From positions 1-64,000 of the forward strand of contig NZ_PYPS01000003.1 of NCBI RefSeq assembly GCF_003027925.1: a stretch of 64,000 nucleotides of DNA, written 5' to 3'. This document shows positions 53,399 through 62,007 of this stretch, one piece after another (positions within the stretch are counted from its first letter, which is position 1; every line of letters begins with the position of its first letter). Source of the DNA: Micromonospora sp. RP3T (lineage in GTDB: Bacteria > Actinomycetota > Actinomycetes > Mycobacteriales > Micromonosporaceae). Made by a program: the position numbers and the translations under genes. The notes under the pieces are model-generated. The model had not been told where the DNA came from. It saw nothing but the letters and a program-made list of their open reading frames with translations, and did not search any database.

Positions 53399-54217
53399 TC
53401 AGGGCAGCAGCGGGTTGAACTCGCCGTCGACCGGGTCGCCGGGGGCGTGCCCGGGCAGCCAGCAGGCCAGGTCGGCGGCCTGGTCGGCGTTGCGCGGCTC
53501 GGCCACCGGCACGCCGTCGGCCACCCAGATCACCGTCATCACCTCGCGGACCGCCGCACTCCGGTTGGGCAGCGCCCGGTGCACCGTCCAGCCGGCGTGG
53601 AAGCTGGCGTCCCCGGCGGTCAGCGGCCCGGTCCCGGTGACCCGGAACCCGCGCTCGGCGATCACCCGGCCGAAGTGCTCGTCGGCGGCGTCGGAGATCG
53701 CCACGTCACTCAACGCCCGACCCGTGTGCGACCCGTCGGCGAACTCCAACCCACCCGTCTCCGGCGTGACGTCCACCAGCGGCATCCACATGGTGACGGT
53801 CAGGTCGGTGTCGAACGGCCAGTAGAGCGAGTCCTGGTGCCACGGCGTCCGGCCGCCGCCGGCCTCCTTGTAGAGCGCCTGGTCGTGGTAGAGCCGCACC
53901 CGCTCGACCCCGAGCAGTCGGGCGGCCACCCCGGCGAACCGTCGGGCCAGCACGAACCGGGCCACCTCCGGGTCACGCCGCCACAGGTTGGTGACCTGGA
54001 GGAAGGCCCGCCCGTAGGTGTCCCGGTCGGCCAGCGCCCGCTTCTCCGTGGTGTACCGCATGGTGGCGGCGGAGATCACCGGCCGGTAGGCGGCGACCTC
54101 CGCCGCGCCGGCGAGGCCGGGTACCACCACGTGACCGGTGGCGCGGTAGGCGTCGACCAGGGCGTCGTCGAGCGGGTACGGGGAATCGAGCGTGGGCGTC
54201 TGCGTGGTGGTCGTCAT
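53399..54217 (-). CDS. Phytanoyl-CoA dioxygenase-like enzyme 1
   Basis: A 272-residue Fe(II)/2-oxoglutarate-dependent oxygenase. Iron ligands: His and Asp in TPWHQDSLYW, and the distal His in AGWTVHRALPN, followed by an Arg-containing 2-oxoglutarate site. ATG 54217 is preceded by AGGAGG; upstream in-frame sequence is not family-like. Divergent from an AraC-type regulator gene. Substrate unknown; such enzymes hydroxylate small molecules. Confidence 0.88.
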   Translation of the reverse strand: MTTTTQTPTLDSPYPLDDALVDAYRATGHVVVPGLAGAAEVAAYRPVISAATMRYTTEKRALADRDTYGRAFLQVTNLWRRDPEVARFVLARRFAGVAARLLGVERVRLYHDQALYKEAGGGRTPWHQDSLYWPFDTDLTVTMWMPLVDVTPETGGLEFADGSHTGRALSDVAISDAADEHFGRVIAERGFRVTGTGPLTAGDASFHAGWTVHRALPNRSAAVREVMTVIWVADGVPVAEPRNADQAADLACWLPGHAPGDPVDGEFNPLLP

Positions 54218-54284
54218 GCGGTCCTCCTGGTACCGGTTGGGACGTGGACTGCGCCGACGGTAGGCGCGAACAGGGGTCGGCCCG

Positions 54285-54316
54285 GGGTATCCGTTGGCCG
54301 TTCGGGTATCCGCTGG
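54285..54316. promoter_or_regulatory. Tandem operator between dioxygenase 1 and AraC regulator 1
   Basis: Two direct copies GGGTATCCGTTGG (54285-54297) and GGGTATCCGCTGG (54304-54316), 19 bp apart, in the 112-bp divergent promoter region. AraC-type proteins bind such direct repeats, so these are probably the sites of the adjacent regulator. The second copy ends 13 bp before its start codon. Confidence 0.65.
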
Positions 54317-54329
54317 TTGAATCGCTCGG

Positions 54330-55175
54330 GTGAGCACATCTCCGCCGGCCCTGGTGGCCTACCGGAACGGACCGTCCGGGCGGCTGGGCCGGGTGCACTC
54401 GGCGGGCCGGGTGCAGGGCGGGCGCGGCGTGCCGACCGGGCCGCCGCGCCGGTTCCACAGCCACGCCCTCATGTACGTCTGGGGCGGCCACGGGCGCTAC
54501 CGCGACGCCCGGCACGACGTGCCGCTCGGTCCGGGGGACCTGGTGCACGTGCTGCCCGGGCACGCGCACTGGTACGGCGTCACCGGCGCCGGCACCTGGA
54601 ACGAGGTGCACCTGGTCTTCTCCGGCCCGGCGTTCGACCTGGTCGTCCGGCAAGGGCTGGTCGACCCGGCCCGGCCGGTGCGGCGGCTGACCCCGGTCGA
54701 CCACTGGCGCGAGCGGCTCGACCGGTTCCGCACCGCCCGCCCGCCGCGCAGCCCGGCCGGGGCCGACGACGAGGCCTGCGAGGTGCTGCGGCTGCTGGTG
54801 GAGATAGCCGCCCGGGACACCGGGCCCGGTCCCACCGACCGCGCGCCGGCCGGCCCGCCGCAGTGGCTGGTCGAGTCCCGGGTACGCCTCGGCCACGACC
54901 TGGCCGACCCGCTGGACCTGCGGGCGGTGGCGCAGTCCGTGGGCATGTCCTACGAGACGTGGCGCAAGCGGTTCCAGGCCGCGACCGGGGAGCCGCCGGC
55001 CCGTTACCGCCAGCGGCGGCGGGTCGAGGCGGCCGGCGAGCTGCTGCGCCGTACCTCGCTGACCAACCGGGACATCGCGGCGAGCCTCGGCTTCACCGAC
55101 GAGCACCACCTGGCCAAGCAGTTCCGGCGGGTCACCGGCCTGGGCACCGGCGAGTTCCGGCGCGGGCTCGGCTGA
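54330..55175 (+). CDS. AraC-family regulator 1
   Basis: A 281-residue regulator with an N-terminal cupin sensor (FHSHALMYVWGGHGRYRDA, PGDLVHVLPGHAHWY) and two C-terminal helix-turn-helices (DLRAVAQSVGMSYETWRKRF, TNRDIAASLGFTDEHHLAKQ, FRRVTG). GTG 54330 start. Divergent from dioxygenase gene 1, which it probably activates. Confidence 0.9.
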   Translation: MSTSPPALVAYRNGPSGRLGRVHSAGRVQGGRGVPTGPPRRFHSHALMYVWGGHGRYRDARHDVPLGPGDLVHVLPGHAHWYGVTGAGTWNEVHLVFSGPAFDLVVRQGLVDPARPVRRLTPVDHWRERLDRFRTARPPRSPAGADDEACEVLRLLVEIAARDTGPGPTDRAPAGPPQWLVESRVRLGHDLADPLDLRAVAQSVGMSYETWRKRFQAATGEPPARYRQRRRVEAAGELLRRTSLTNRDIAASLGFTDEHHLAKQFRRVTGLGTGEFRRGLG

Positions 55176-55205
55176 GCCGCGCCACGTTCGGCGTGACGTC
55201 GCCGG

Positions 55206-56144
55206 TCAGCGTCGGCAGGTGTCGCGTCGCCACCGGGTGGGGGAGCAGCCGTGCTGTCGGCGGAACGCCCGGGCCAGTTGGGTGTGCGAGGAGAAGCCCA
55301 CCTCGGCGGCGATCCGGGCCACGCTCTGCCCGGTGGTGGCCAGCAGCTCCGCCGCCCGGTCCACCCGGCGCTCCAATAGGTACGCGTACGGCGGTTGGCC
55401 CACCTCGTCGGTGAAGAGCTGGGCCAGCCGGGTCCGGGACACCGCGCACGCCGCCGCCAGGTCGGCCAGCCGCCAGGCGCCGGCGTACTGCTCGTCGAGC
55501 AACCGCCGGGCGCGGGCGACCGCGGGATGGCGCGGCGTCCGGGGGCGGGTCTCGGCGGGAGCGCCGAGCAGCCGGGCCACCTCGATGACCAGCAGTTCCA
55601 CGGCGGCGGCGCGGGCGGCCGCCCCGAACGGCATCTCCTCGACCACCTCACGGACCACCGCGCGCAGCGCGGGCGCGACCGCGCGGGCGTCGACGCAGAC
55701 CCGTACCCCGGTGTCGGCCCAGGCGGCGGTGAGCTCCGGCCGGCGGGCGGTGACCACCCGAAGGTCCACCGCGGCGTACGCGTAGTGGTGCCGGACGCCG
55801 CCCTGCGGACGCGGCACGCTGCGGTGCGGCAGTCCGGGCGGTACGGCGACCAGCCAGCCGGGGGCCAGCCGCAGCGTGCGTCCGGCGAACCGCCAGGACG
55901 AGCCGCCGTGCAGTTGCAGATAGAACTCCCAACCCGGGTGCCGGTGCTCGGCGACCCGGTGCTGCGGGGTGGCCCAGTTCTCCCCGACGTGCAGCAGGCC
56001 GCTCGGGTCGCCGGGGGTCTCGGCGTGCACGCCGGACTCCACGCCGGGGGGTTGCCAGAGCCGCCAGCCAGGCGGCGGATCCGCCGCGAGGCCCGGACGA
56101 TCCGCCTCCTGCGCCGGCCGCCGCCGACCTAGCGTCTCAGCCAT
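55206..56144 (-). CDS. AraC-family regulator 2
   Basis: A 312-residue regulator. Cupin part with HRHPGWEFYLQLHGGSSWRF and PGWLVAVPPGLPH, followed by a double helix-turn-helix (LADLAAACAVSRTRLAQLFT, SVARIAAEVGFSSHTQLARA). Its ATG at 56144 overlaps the ATG of the divergent dioxygenase gene by two bases, so one of the two proteins may start further in; nothing better is evident. Confidence 0.87.
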   Translation of the reverse strand: MAETLGRRRPAQEADRPGLAADPPPGWRLWQPPGVESGVHAETPGDPSGLLHVGENWATPQHRVAEHRHPGWEFYLQLHGGSSWRFAGRTLRLAPGWLVAVPPGLPHRSVPRPQGGVRHHYAYAAVDLRVVTARRPELTAAWADTGVRVCVDARAVAPALRAVVREVVEEMPFGAAARAAAVELLVIEVARLLGAPAETRPRTPRHPAVARARRLLDEQYAGAWRLADLAAACAVSRTRLAQLFTDEVGQPPYAYLLERRVDRAAELLATTGQSVARIAAEVGFSSHTQLARAFRRQHGCSPTRWRRDTCRR

Positions 56145-57018
56145 GACGAACTCCTCTCCCGCGCCGGCGCCGGTACTGCCCTCGGCCGACGACCTCGCCG
56201 CCTACCGCCGCGACGGCTTCCTGGTGGTGCGCGGCCTGATCCCGTCCGGTGTGCTGGACGCCGCCGAACGCGGGATGGCCCGCTTCTACGCCGGTGACCT
56301 GGACGCGCCCTTCCCCGGCCGGACCCGCTACGACGACTACGACTGGACGCCCGCGCACGGCGGTGGCCTGCGCAAGAACGACTACACCTCGCGGATGGTG
56401 TCCGAGCTGGCCGCCCTGGTGGAGTTTCCCGGCATCGGGGCGTACGCCGCCGCGCTGGCCGGCGCGGACGGCATCCGGCTCTGGCACGACCAGCTTCTCT
56501 ACAAGCCGGCGGGGCTGGACGACGCGCGAGGAAACGTGGGCTGGCACACCGACCGGCAGTACTGGCTCTCCTGTGCCAGCGTGGAGATGCTCACCTGCTG
56601 GGTGCCGTTCCACGACTGCGACGAGCGCGTCGGCGGGGTCTCGTTCGTGGCCGGCAGCCACCGCTGGCCGCAGCAGCGCGGGCTGGACTTCTTCGCCGGC
56701 GACCTGGCCGCGCAGGAGGCGTCCTTCCGTCCGGCCGGCGAGCCGACCCGCAAGGTGGTGCCCGTGCTGCGCCGGGGGGACGTGACGTTCCACCACTGTC
56801 GCACGGTGCACGGCAGCGGGCCGAACCTGGCCGCCGAGCCCCGCCGGTCGATGGCCGTCCACCTCCAGCCGGCCGACAACCACTGGGTCGCGGCGACGGA
56901 CCCGGCCGGGGAGCCGGCGTACCACCGCAACGACGAGCTGGTCCGCGTCGTCGACGGCCACCCGGACTACGCGGACCCGCGGATCTCTCCGCTGCTCTGG
57001 CCGACGGTCGGGACGTGA
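56143..57018 (+). CDS. Phytanoyl-CoA dioxygenase-like enzyme 2
   Basis: A 291-residue Fe(II)/2-oxoglutarate oxygenase. It shows FRRDGF-like start AAYRRDGFLVVRGLI, iron ligands in GWHTDRQYW (His, Asp), the distal His in HHCRTVHGSGPN and a following Arg (RRSMAVH). Divergent from AraC regulator 2, with start codons sharing CATG, leaving no 5' leader for one of the two. Confidence 0.88.
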   Translation: MTNSSPAPAPVLPSADDLAAYRRDGFLVVRGLIPSGVLDAAERGMARFYAGDLDAPFPGRTRYDDYDWTPAHGGGLRKNDYTSRMVSELAALVEFPGIGAYAAALAGADGIRLWHDQLLYKPAGLDDARGNVGWHTDRQYWLSCASVEMLTCWVPFHDCDERVGGVSFVAGSHRWPQQRGLDFFAGDLAAQEASFRPAGEPTRKVVPVLRRGDVTFHHCRTVHGSGPNLAAEPRRSMAVHLQPADNHWVAATDPAGEPAYHRNDELVRVVDGHPDYADPRISPLLWPTVGT

Positions 57019-57043
57019 GGGCTTCCGCATACCCCGGCATCCT

Positions 57044-57063
57044 AGTATCTTTTATAAATGATC
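57044..57063. promoter_or_regulatory. GATA-type box overlapping the GH13 start
   Basis: AGTATCTTTTATAAATGATC covers the ATG at 57058-57060. On the other strand it reads GATCATTTATAAAAGATACT, sharing AAGATA with the other boxes. An operator over the start codon, or a -10 element of a leaderless transcript. Confidence 0.45.
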
Positions 57064-58686
57064 AGTCAGCAGTCGCCCGGCTCCGTGCCCACCCCGCCGA
57101 CCGACCGCCCCTGGTGGCGTGACGCCGTCTGCTACCAGATCTACGTCCGCAGCTTCGCCGACGGCACCGGCGACGGCGTCGGCGACCTGCCCGGCGCCGC
57201 CGCGCACCTGCCCCACCTGGCGTCGCTCGGCGTGGACGCGGTCTGGCTCACCCCGTTCTATCCGTCCCCGATGGCCGACGGCGGCTACGACGTCGCCGAC
57301 TACCGTGGCGTCGACCCGCTCTTCGGCGACCTCGCGGACTTCGACGCCTTCGTGGACCGGGCGCACCGGCTGGGCCTGCGGGTGATGGTCGACGTGGTGC
57401 CGAACCACTGCTCCAGCGCCCATCAGTGGTTCGTCGAGGCACTCGCCGCGCCGCCCGGCTCGCCGGCCCGCCGCCGCTTCGTCTTCCGGCCCGGCCGGGG
57501 GCCCGACGGCGAGCTGCCCCCGAACAACTGGCAGAGCGACTTCGGCGGTCCGGCCTGGACCCGCACCATCGGGCCGGACGGCCGCCCGGGGGAGTGGTAC
57601 CTGCACCTGTTCGCCCCGGAACAACCGGACTTCGACTGGTCCTGCCCCGAGGTGGCCGACGAGTTCGACGACATCCTGCGGTTCTGGCTCGACCGGGGCG
57701 TGGACGGCTTCCGCATCGACGTGGCGCACGGCCTGGTCAAGCGGGACGGACTGCCGGACAACCCGCCGCGGCCGGCCCCGCCGCCCGGGGTCTACCGGCC
57801 CGAGGGGCACGAGTGGGACCAGCCCGGCGTGCACGAGATCTACCGACGGTGGCGACGGATCCTGGACGCCTACCCGGGCGCGCGGATGGCCATCGGCGAG
57901 GCGTGGGTGACCGAACCGGAGGCGTTGGCCCGCTACGTCCGCCCCGACGAGCTGCACCAGGCGTTCAACTTCCACTTCCTCCAGGCCCCGTGGCACGCCG
58001 GCGCGCTGCGGGCCGCGGTGCGGCAGTCGCTGGACGCGGTCCGGCGGGTGGGCGCCCCGGCGAGCTGGGTGCTGGGCAACCACGACGTCGTCCGGGTGGT
58101 CACCCGCTACGGCGACGGCCCCACCGGGCTGCGGCGGGCGCGGGCGGCCGCCCTGCTGATGCTCTTCCTGCCCGGCGCGGTCTACCTGTACCAGGGCGAG
58201 GAGCTCGGCCTGCCGGAGGTGCTCGACCTGCCCGACGAGGTGCGACAGGATCCCGCCTGGTTCCGCTCCGGCGGCGCCCGCCCGGGCCGGGACGGCTGCC
58301 GGGTGCCGATGCCGTGGCGCGCCGACGCGGCCAACCTCGGCTTCGGCCCGGCGGGCGCGACGCCCTGGTTGCCGCTGCCGACCGCCTGGGCCGAGCTGGC
58401 CGTCGACCGGCAGCAGGACGATCCGACCTCCACGCTGCGCCTCTACCGCACCGGCCTGCGGCTACGCGCCGCGCACCTGACCGGCGCCGACGACCTGGTC
58501 GAGCTCGACGACGGCGGTGACGCGCTCGTGCTGCGCCGGGGTCGCGTGCTCTGCGTGACCAATCTCGGACCCGACCCGGTGCCGGCCCCGGCCGGCGGGC
58601 GCCCGCTGCTGGCCAGTGCGCCGTTGGTCGGCGGCGCGACAACCACCGACGTGTCCTCCTGGTGGCTGCTCGACGGCCCCGGCTGA
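57058..58686 (+). CDS. GH13 alpha-glucosidase/oligo-glucosidase
   Basis: A 542-residue alpha-amylase-family enzyme. The four conserved regions are visible: DVVPNH, GFRIDVAHG (nucleophile Asp), IGEAW (acid/base Glu) and LGNHDV. The fingerprint WWRDAVCYQIYVRSFADGTG and short length fit intracellular GH13 alpha-glucosidases. No ribosome site precedes ATG 57058, and an AT-rich box lies on it, so a leaderless mRNA is likely. Works with the GH31 enzyme and importer on alpha-glycosides. Confidence 0.93.
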   Translation: MISQQSPGSVPTPPTDRPWWRDAVCYQIYVRSFADGTGDGVGDLPGAAAHLPHLASLGVDAVWLTPFYPSPMADGGYDVADYRGVDPLFGDLADFDAFVDRAHRLGLRVMVDVVPNHCSSAHQWFVEALAAPPGSPARRRFVFRPGRGPDGELPPNNWQSDFGGPAWTRTIGPDGRPGEWYLHLFAPEQPDFDWSCPEVADEFDDILRFWLDRGVDGFRIDVAHGLVKRDGLPDNPPRPAPPPGVYRPEGHEWDQPGVHEIYRRWRRILDAYPGARMAIGEAWVTEPEALARYVRPDELHQAFNFHFLQAPWHAGALRAAVRQSLDAVRRVGAPASWVLGNHDVVRVVTRYGDGPTGLRRARAAALLMLFLPGAVYLYQGEELGLPEVLDLPDEVRQDPAWFRSGGARPGRDGCRVPMPWRADAANLGFGPAGATPWLPLPTAWAELAVDRQQDDPTSTLRLYRTGLRLRAAHLTGADDLVELDDGGDALVLRRGRVLCVTNLGPDPVPAPAGGRPLLASAPLVGGATTTDVSSWWLLDGPG

Positions 58687-58704
58687 CCCGGCCTTCGCCG
58701 CCGC

Positions 58705-59625
58705 TCACCCCGCGAGCAGGTCCGGGGCGTCACCGTCCTGGTCCACGCCGAGCAGCAGTTCCTGCAATCGGCGTACGTCCGGCGGCACCGCCACCGGGTG
58801 ACCGGTCCGTACCCGGCTGGGCGTGACGCCGTAGACGGCGCGGAACCGGTGCGACAGGTGATAGGCGTCGGCGAAGCCGCAGCCGGCCGCCACCACGGCG
58901 AGCGGCTGGCCGGCGGACCGCACCAGCGCGGCGGCCCGGGCCAGCCGGACCCCCTCGACCGCGCGGGCCGGTGGCAGGCCGAGATGCTGCCGGAACAGCC
59001 GGCTGAACGCCCCGACCGAGATCCCGGCGGCCTGCGCCAGCTCGGCCTGGCTCACCGGCCGCAACACCCCGTCGGCCCAGCGCTGCCGCACGTGGCGCAC
59101 CGCCTGCCACAACGGCACCGGGATGTCACCCGGCCGCGCGGCGTCGGGCGTCAGCCCGGTCAGCGCGGTCCGGAGCAGCAGGTCGAAGGTGACCGCGGCG
59201 AGCGGCACCGCGGCCGGATCGGCACGGGCGTCGAGCCAGACCAGGTAGCGGAACAGGCGGGCGGTGATCCCGGTGGGCGACCCGGGTCGCGCCACCCGGG
59301 GCAGGGTCAGCCCGTCGGCGACAGAGAAGTGCAGGTACGCGTGCCGGGTGGGCAGCCGCGGGTGCCAGCGGTAGGCGTCCCGGCTGCCGGCGGGCGCCAG
59401 CAGCACGGTCCCGGGTGCCAGGTCGGCCGACACGTCGTCGGAGCGCCAGGTGCCCCCGCCGGCCAGCACCACGAGCAGCTCGTGGTCGTCGAGCACCCGT
59501 TCGGCGATGGTGGCGCCGGCCGGCGAGACGGCCAGCAGCGCCGGATCCCGTCGCCGCACCACGGGCGGATCCCACCCGAGGCCGCCGGTTTCGGACACCC
59601 CGCCGACCACATCACGATCAGACAT
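58705..59625 (-). CDS. AraC-family regulator 3
   Basis: A 306-residue regulator with a cupin-like sensor (ELLVVLAGGGTWRSDDV, PGTVLLAPAGSRDAY) and C-terminal double helix-turn-helix (SQAELAQAAGISVGAFSRLF, PLAVVAAGCGFADAYHLSHR, FRAVYGVTPS). Convergent with GH13 (18 bp between stops) and divergent from dioxygenase gene 3 across 83 bp holding two GGCCAGC words 17 bp apart (59647, 59664), possible binding sites. Confidence 0.9.
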   Translation of the reverse strand: MSDRDVVGGVSETGGLGWDPPVVRRRDPALLAVSPAGATIAERVLDDHELLVVLAGGGTWRSDDVSADLAPGTVLLAPAGSRDAYRWHPRLPTRHAYLHFSVADGLTLPRVARPGSPTGITARLFRYLVWLDARADPAAVPLAAVTFDLLLRTALTGLTPDAARPGDIPVPLWQAVRHVRQRWADGVLRPVSQAELAQAAGISVGAFSRLFRQHLGLPPARAVEGVRLARAAALVRSAGQPLAVVAAGCGFADAYHLSHRFRAVYGVTPSRVRTGHPVAVPPDVRRLQELLLGVDQDGDAPDLLAG

Positions 59626-59708
59626 GCGTCAAGCCTAATCCGACATGGCCAGCGGCCTGAAACGGCCAGCACACTGACACAAATGAACAAGCGGAAGAGA
59701 GGTCATCG

Positions 59709-60614
59709 ATGAGCGCGACGGTAACTGCCACGGACACCCCCCTCCGACTCGACGAGTACCTGCGCGACGGCTTCACCGTGCTGCGGGGCGCCCTGAGCCG
59801 GGCCGAGGTCGACGCGATCAACGCCGAGGCGCTGCGCCTGTGCCGGATGGACTTCGACCACGAGGTCGGGGACGGCACCACCCCCGACGGCAGCGTCGCG
59901 CCCGCGGCGGTCCCGTCGCCGGCCGCCGGCGACTCCGACGCCGAGGTGTTGCGCCGGTACCTGTGCGTGCACTTCCCGCACAAGCTCTCCGAGTTGATGG
60001 CACAGGCGCTGCGGCATCCCCGGATCGTCGACGCGCTGACCCGGATCATCGGGCCGGACGTGAAGGCGATGCAGTCGATGCTCTTCCTCAAGGCAGAGGG
60101 CAAGCCGGGGCAGGCATGGCACCAGGACGAGCTGTTCATCCCGACCCGGGACCGTTCGCTCACCGCGGCCTGGATCGCGCTGGACGACGCCCGCGTCGAC
60201 AACGGCTGCCTCTGGGCGCTGCCCGGCTCGCACCGCCCGGGCGTGCTCTACCCGGAGCGGGAGCACGAAGACCCGAACTACGACTGCACCTGGGAGGCGT
60301 ACGACTTCCCGTACACGCAGGACGACGCGGTGCCGCTGGAGGTCGACGCGGGCGACGTGGTCCTCTTCAACGGCTACCTGCTGCACAAGTCCCTGCCCAA
60401 CACCAGCACGCGGATGCGCCGCGCCCTCGTGCACCACTACATGAGCGCGCAGTCGCTGCTGCCCTGGTTCCACCAGCCCGAGGTCTACATGGGAAAGACC
60501 GACTTCCGGGACGTCGTCCAGGTCGCCGGCACCGACCCGTACGCCTACCGGGGCTACCAGGAGATCTCGGTGCCGCAGGTGCGACCCGACCGGCAGGGCG
60601 GTTGCAAGCGCTGA
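59709..60614 (+). CDS. Phytanoyl-CoA dioxygenase-like enzyme 3
   Basis: A 301-residue Fe(II)/2-oxoglutarate oxygenase. The start LRLDEYLRDGFTVLRGALSR is typical; iron ligands lie in AWHQDELFIPTRD (His, Asp) and the distal His in NGYLLHKSLPN, followed by RRALVHHYMSA. Larger and more classical than the other two. AGAGAGG ribosome site before ATG 59709. Divergent from AraC regulator 3. Confidence 0.9.
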   Translation: MSATVTATDTPLRLDEYLRDGFTVLRGALSRAEVDAINAEALRLCRMDFDHEVGDGTTPDGSVAPAAVPSPAAGDSDAEVLRRYLCVHFPHKLSELMAQALRHPRIVDALTRIIGPDVKAMQSMLFLKAEGKPGQAWHQDELFIPTRDRSLTAAWIALDDARVDNGCLWALPGSHRPGVLYPEREHEDPNYDCTWEAYDFPYTQDDAVPLEVDAGDVVLFNGYLLHKSLPNTSTRMRRALVHHYMSAQSLLPWFHQPEVYMGKTDFRDVVQVAGTDPYAYRGYQEISVPQVRPDRQGGCKR

Positions 60615-60628
60615 CCCGACGCTCCGGC

Positions 60629-60657
60629 GCGACCCCGGCGGCTCACGCCGGGGTCGC
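60629..60657. terminator. Bidirectional terminator hairpin
   Basis: A perfect 12-bp stem: GCGACCCCGGCG (60629-60640) pairs with CGCCGGGGTCGC (60646-60657), 5-nt loop, between the convergent stops of dioxygenase gene 3 and the NHL gene. Confidence 0.85.
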
Positions 60658-60668
60658 ACCGTGTCCGG

Positions 60669-61649
60669 TCACCTGTGCGGGGTCAGCCGGATCAGACGTG
60701 CGCCGATGCCCCATTCGGTGACCAGGACATCGCCCCGCCCGTCCACCGCGATCCCGTGCGGCGCGCCGAAGGCGAGGTCGTGCTGCGCCGCGGCGACCGG
60801 AGCGCCCGCGTCGTCGAGCCGGTTCGGCCAGCCGGGACGCCGGGGCGGATCCTCGCTCGTCCCCAGCGGTACGGCCGACCCGTCCGCGGCGAGCCACCAC
60901 ACCGCGCCGTACAGGTCGGTGACGAGCAGGTCGTCCCCGCGTACCGCCAGGCCCGACGGACCGGCCAGGCCGGGCACCGTCCGCTCGCCGAGGAAGGCGC
61001 CGGCCAGGTCGAAGGTGACCAGTCGTCGGTTGCCCCGGTCCGCCACCAGCAGCACCGGCTCGCTGCCTCGGCGGTCCACCAGGATGCCGTGCGGGGTGTC
61101 GAAGCGCCGGCCGGAGCCGGTCCCGTCGAGGGTGTGGCGGAAGGTGCCGTCCGCGTCGTAGCGGTGCACCAGGTGGCCGCCGTAGCCGTCGGCCACCCAG
61201 ACGGCGCCCGAGCCGCCGAGCCGGCGTTCGTCCACCGCGACGGCGCAGGGCCGCCAGGGCTCCGTGGCGTACTCGGGGCGCGCGGGTGCGCTGAGGGTGA
61301 GCAGGGTGTTTCCGTTCAGGTCGACCAGGAGCGCCCGGCCGGGGGCGAGGTGGTCGTCGTACCGGCCGGCGCGGGGCACGAACTTGTGGCCGGGATCGGC
61401 GATCCAGAGCGCGTCGGCGCCCTCGTGGTCGACCACGGTGAGGCCGTGGACCTCGGTGCCACCGGTCGGGATCAGGCCGGCGGGCCGCCCGTCCGGGTGT
61501 CGCAGCGACACCGCGCGTCCGCCGGGATCGGTGACCGCCAACCGCCCGTCGCGTAGCGGGGCGACGGCGCCGTGGACCCAGGACCGGTCGGCGGAGCGGT
61601 CGAGTTCCTGCCATCCGACGGAGGACCAGCGGTTCGTCGCGTTCTTCAT
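60669..61649 (-). CDS. NHL-repeat beta-propeller protein
   Basis: A 326-residue soluble propeller. Repeated blades are recognisable from pieces such as ALWIADPGHKFVPRAG, VWVADGYGGHLVHRYDADGT, DTPHGILVDRRG, LLVADRGNRRLVTF and GAPHGIAVDGRGDVLVTEWG, which carry the His and Asp/Glu pattern of NHL-type lyases and lactonases. It could be a lactonase or lyase for a pathway intermediate. ATG 61649 is chosen for GAAGGG eight bases upstream; GTG 61658 is alternative. Confidence 0.85.
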   Translation of the reverse strand: MKNATNRWSSVGWQELDRSADRSWVHGAVAPLRDGRLAVTDPGGRAVSLRHPDGRPAGLIPTGGTEVHGLTVVDHEGADALWIADPGHKFVPRAGRYDDHLAPGRALLVDLNGNTLLTLSAPARPEYATEPWRPCAVAVDERRLGGSGAVWVADGYGGHLVHRYDADGTFRHTLDGTGSGRRFDTPHGILVDRRGSEPVLLVADRGNRRLVTFDLAGAFLGERTVPGLAGPSGLAVRGDDLLVTDLYGAVWWLAADGSAVPLGTSEDPPRRPGWPNRLDDAGAPVAAAQHDLAFGAPHGIAVDGRGDVLVTEWGIGARLIRLTPHR

Positions 61650-61669
61650 CGTCTTCACCCTTCAGTTCT

Positions 61670-61686
61670 GGATACATTATCAAATA
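61670..61686. promoter_or_regulatory. GATA box before the NHL gene
   Basis: GGATACATTATCAAATA lies 21 bp upstream of the leftward NHL gene. GATA-CAT-TATC is a short inverted repeat resembling the box before the GntR gene. The rest of the gap up to 62007 holds no gene I can support. Confidence 0.45.
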
Positions 61687-62007
61687 GATGGCGCGGAACT
61701 CGCCTTCGTGCACACCGGCGGGCCGGCTCAACCAGTTGCGGTCCCCACGTACGGGTACGACGGAAGGCGAACCGCAGGGTGACAGGTCACCCGCCGGCAC
61801 GGTGGGAGCCGACCCACAGCGGCGGTAGTTCGGTCGGGAGGCGAAGCCGGAAGACGTTGCCGCCACCGGCCCGGGGCGTGCGCGCGGTGCTCGCCACGGG
61901 GCTGCCCACAGCTCGCCTGGGCCCGGCAACTGCTCGGCGTCGATCCCAGCCCACGCCGTGGTTGTCTTCTTTGGCGCGGCCGGCTTGGGTGAACGCGGGG
62001 GCGCTGA

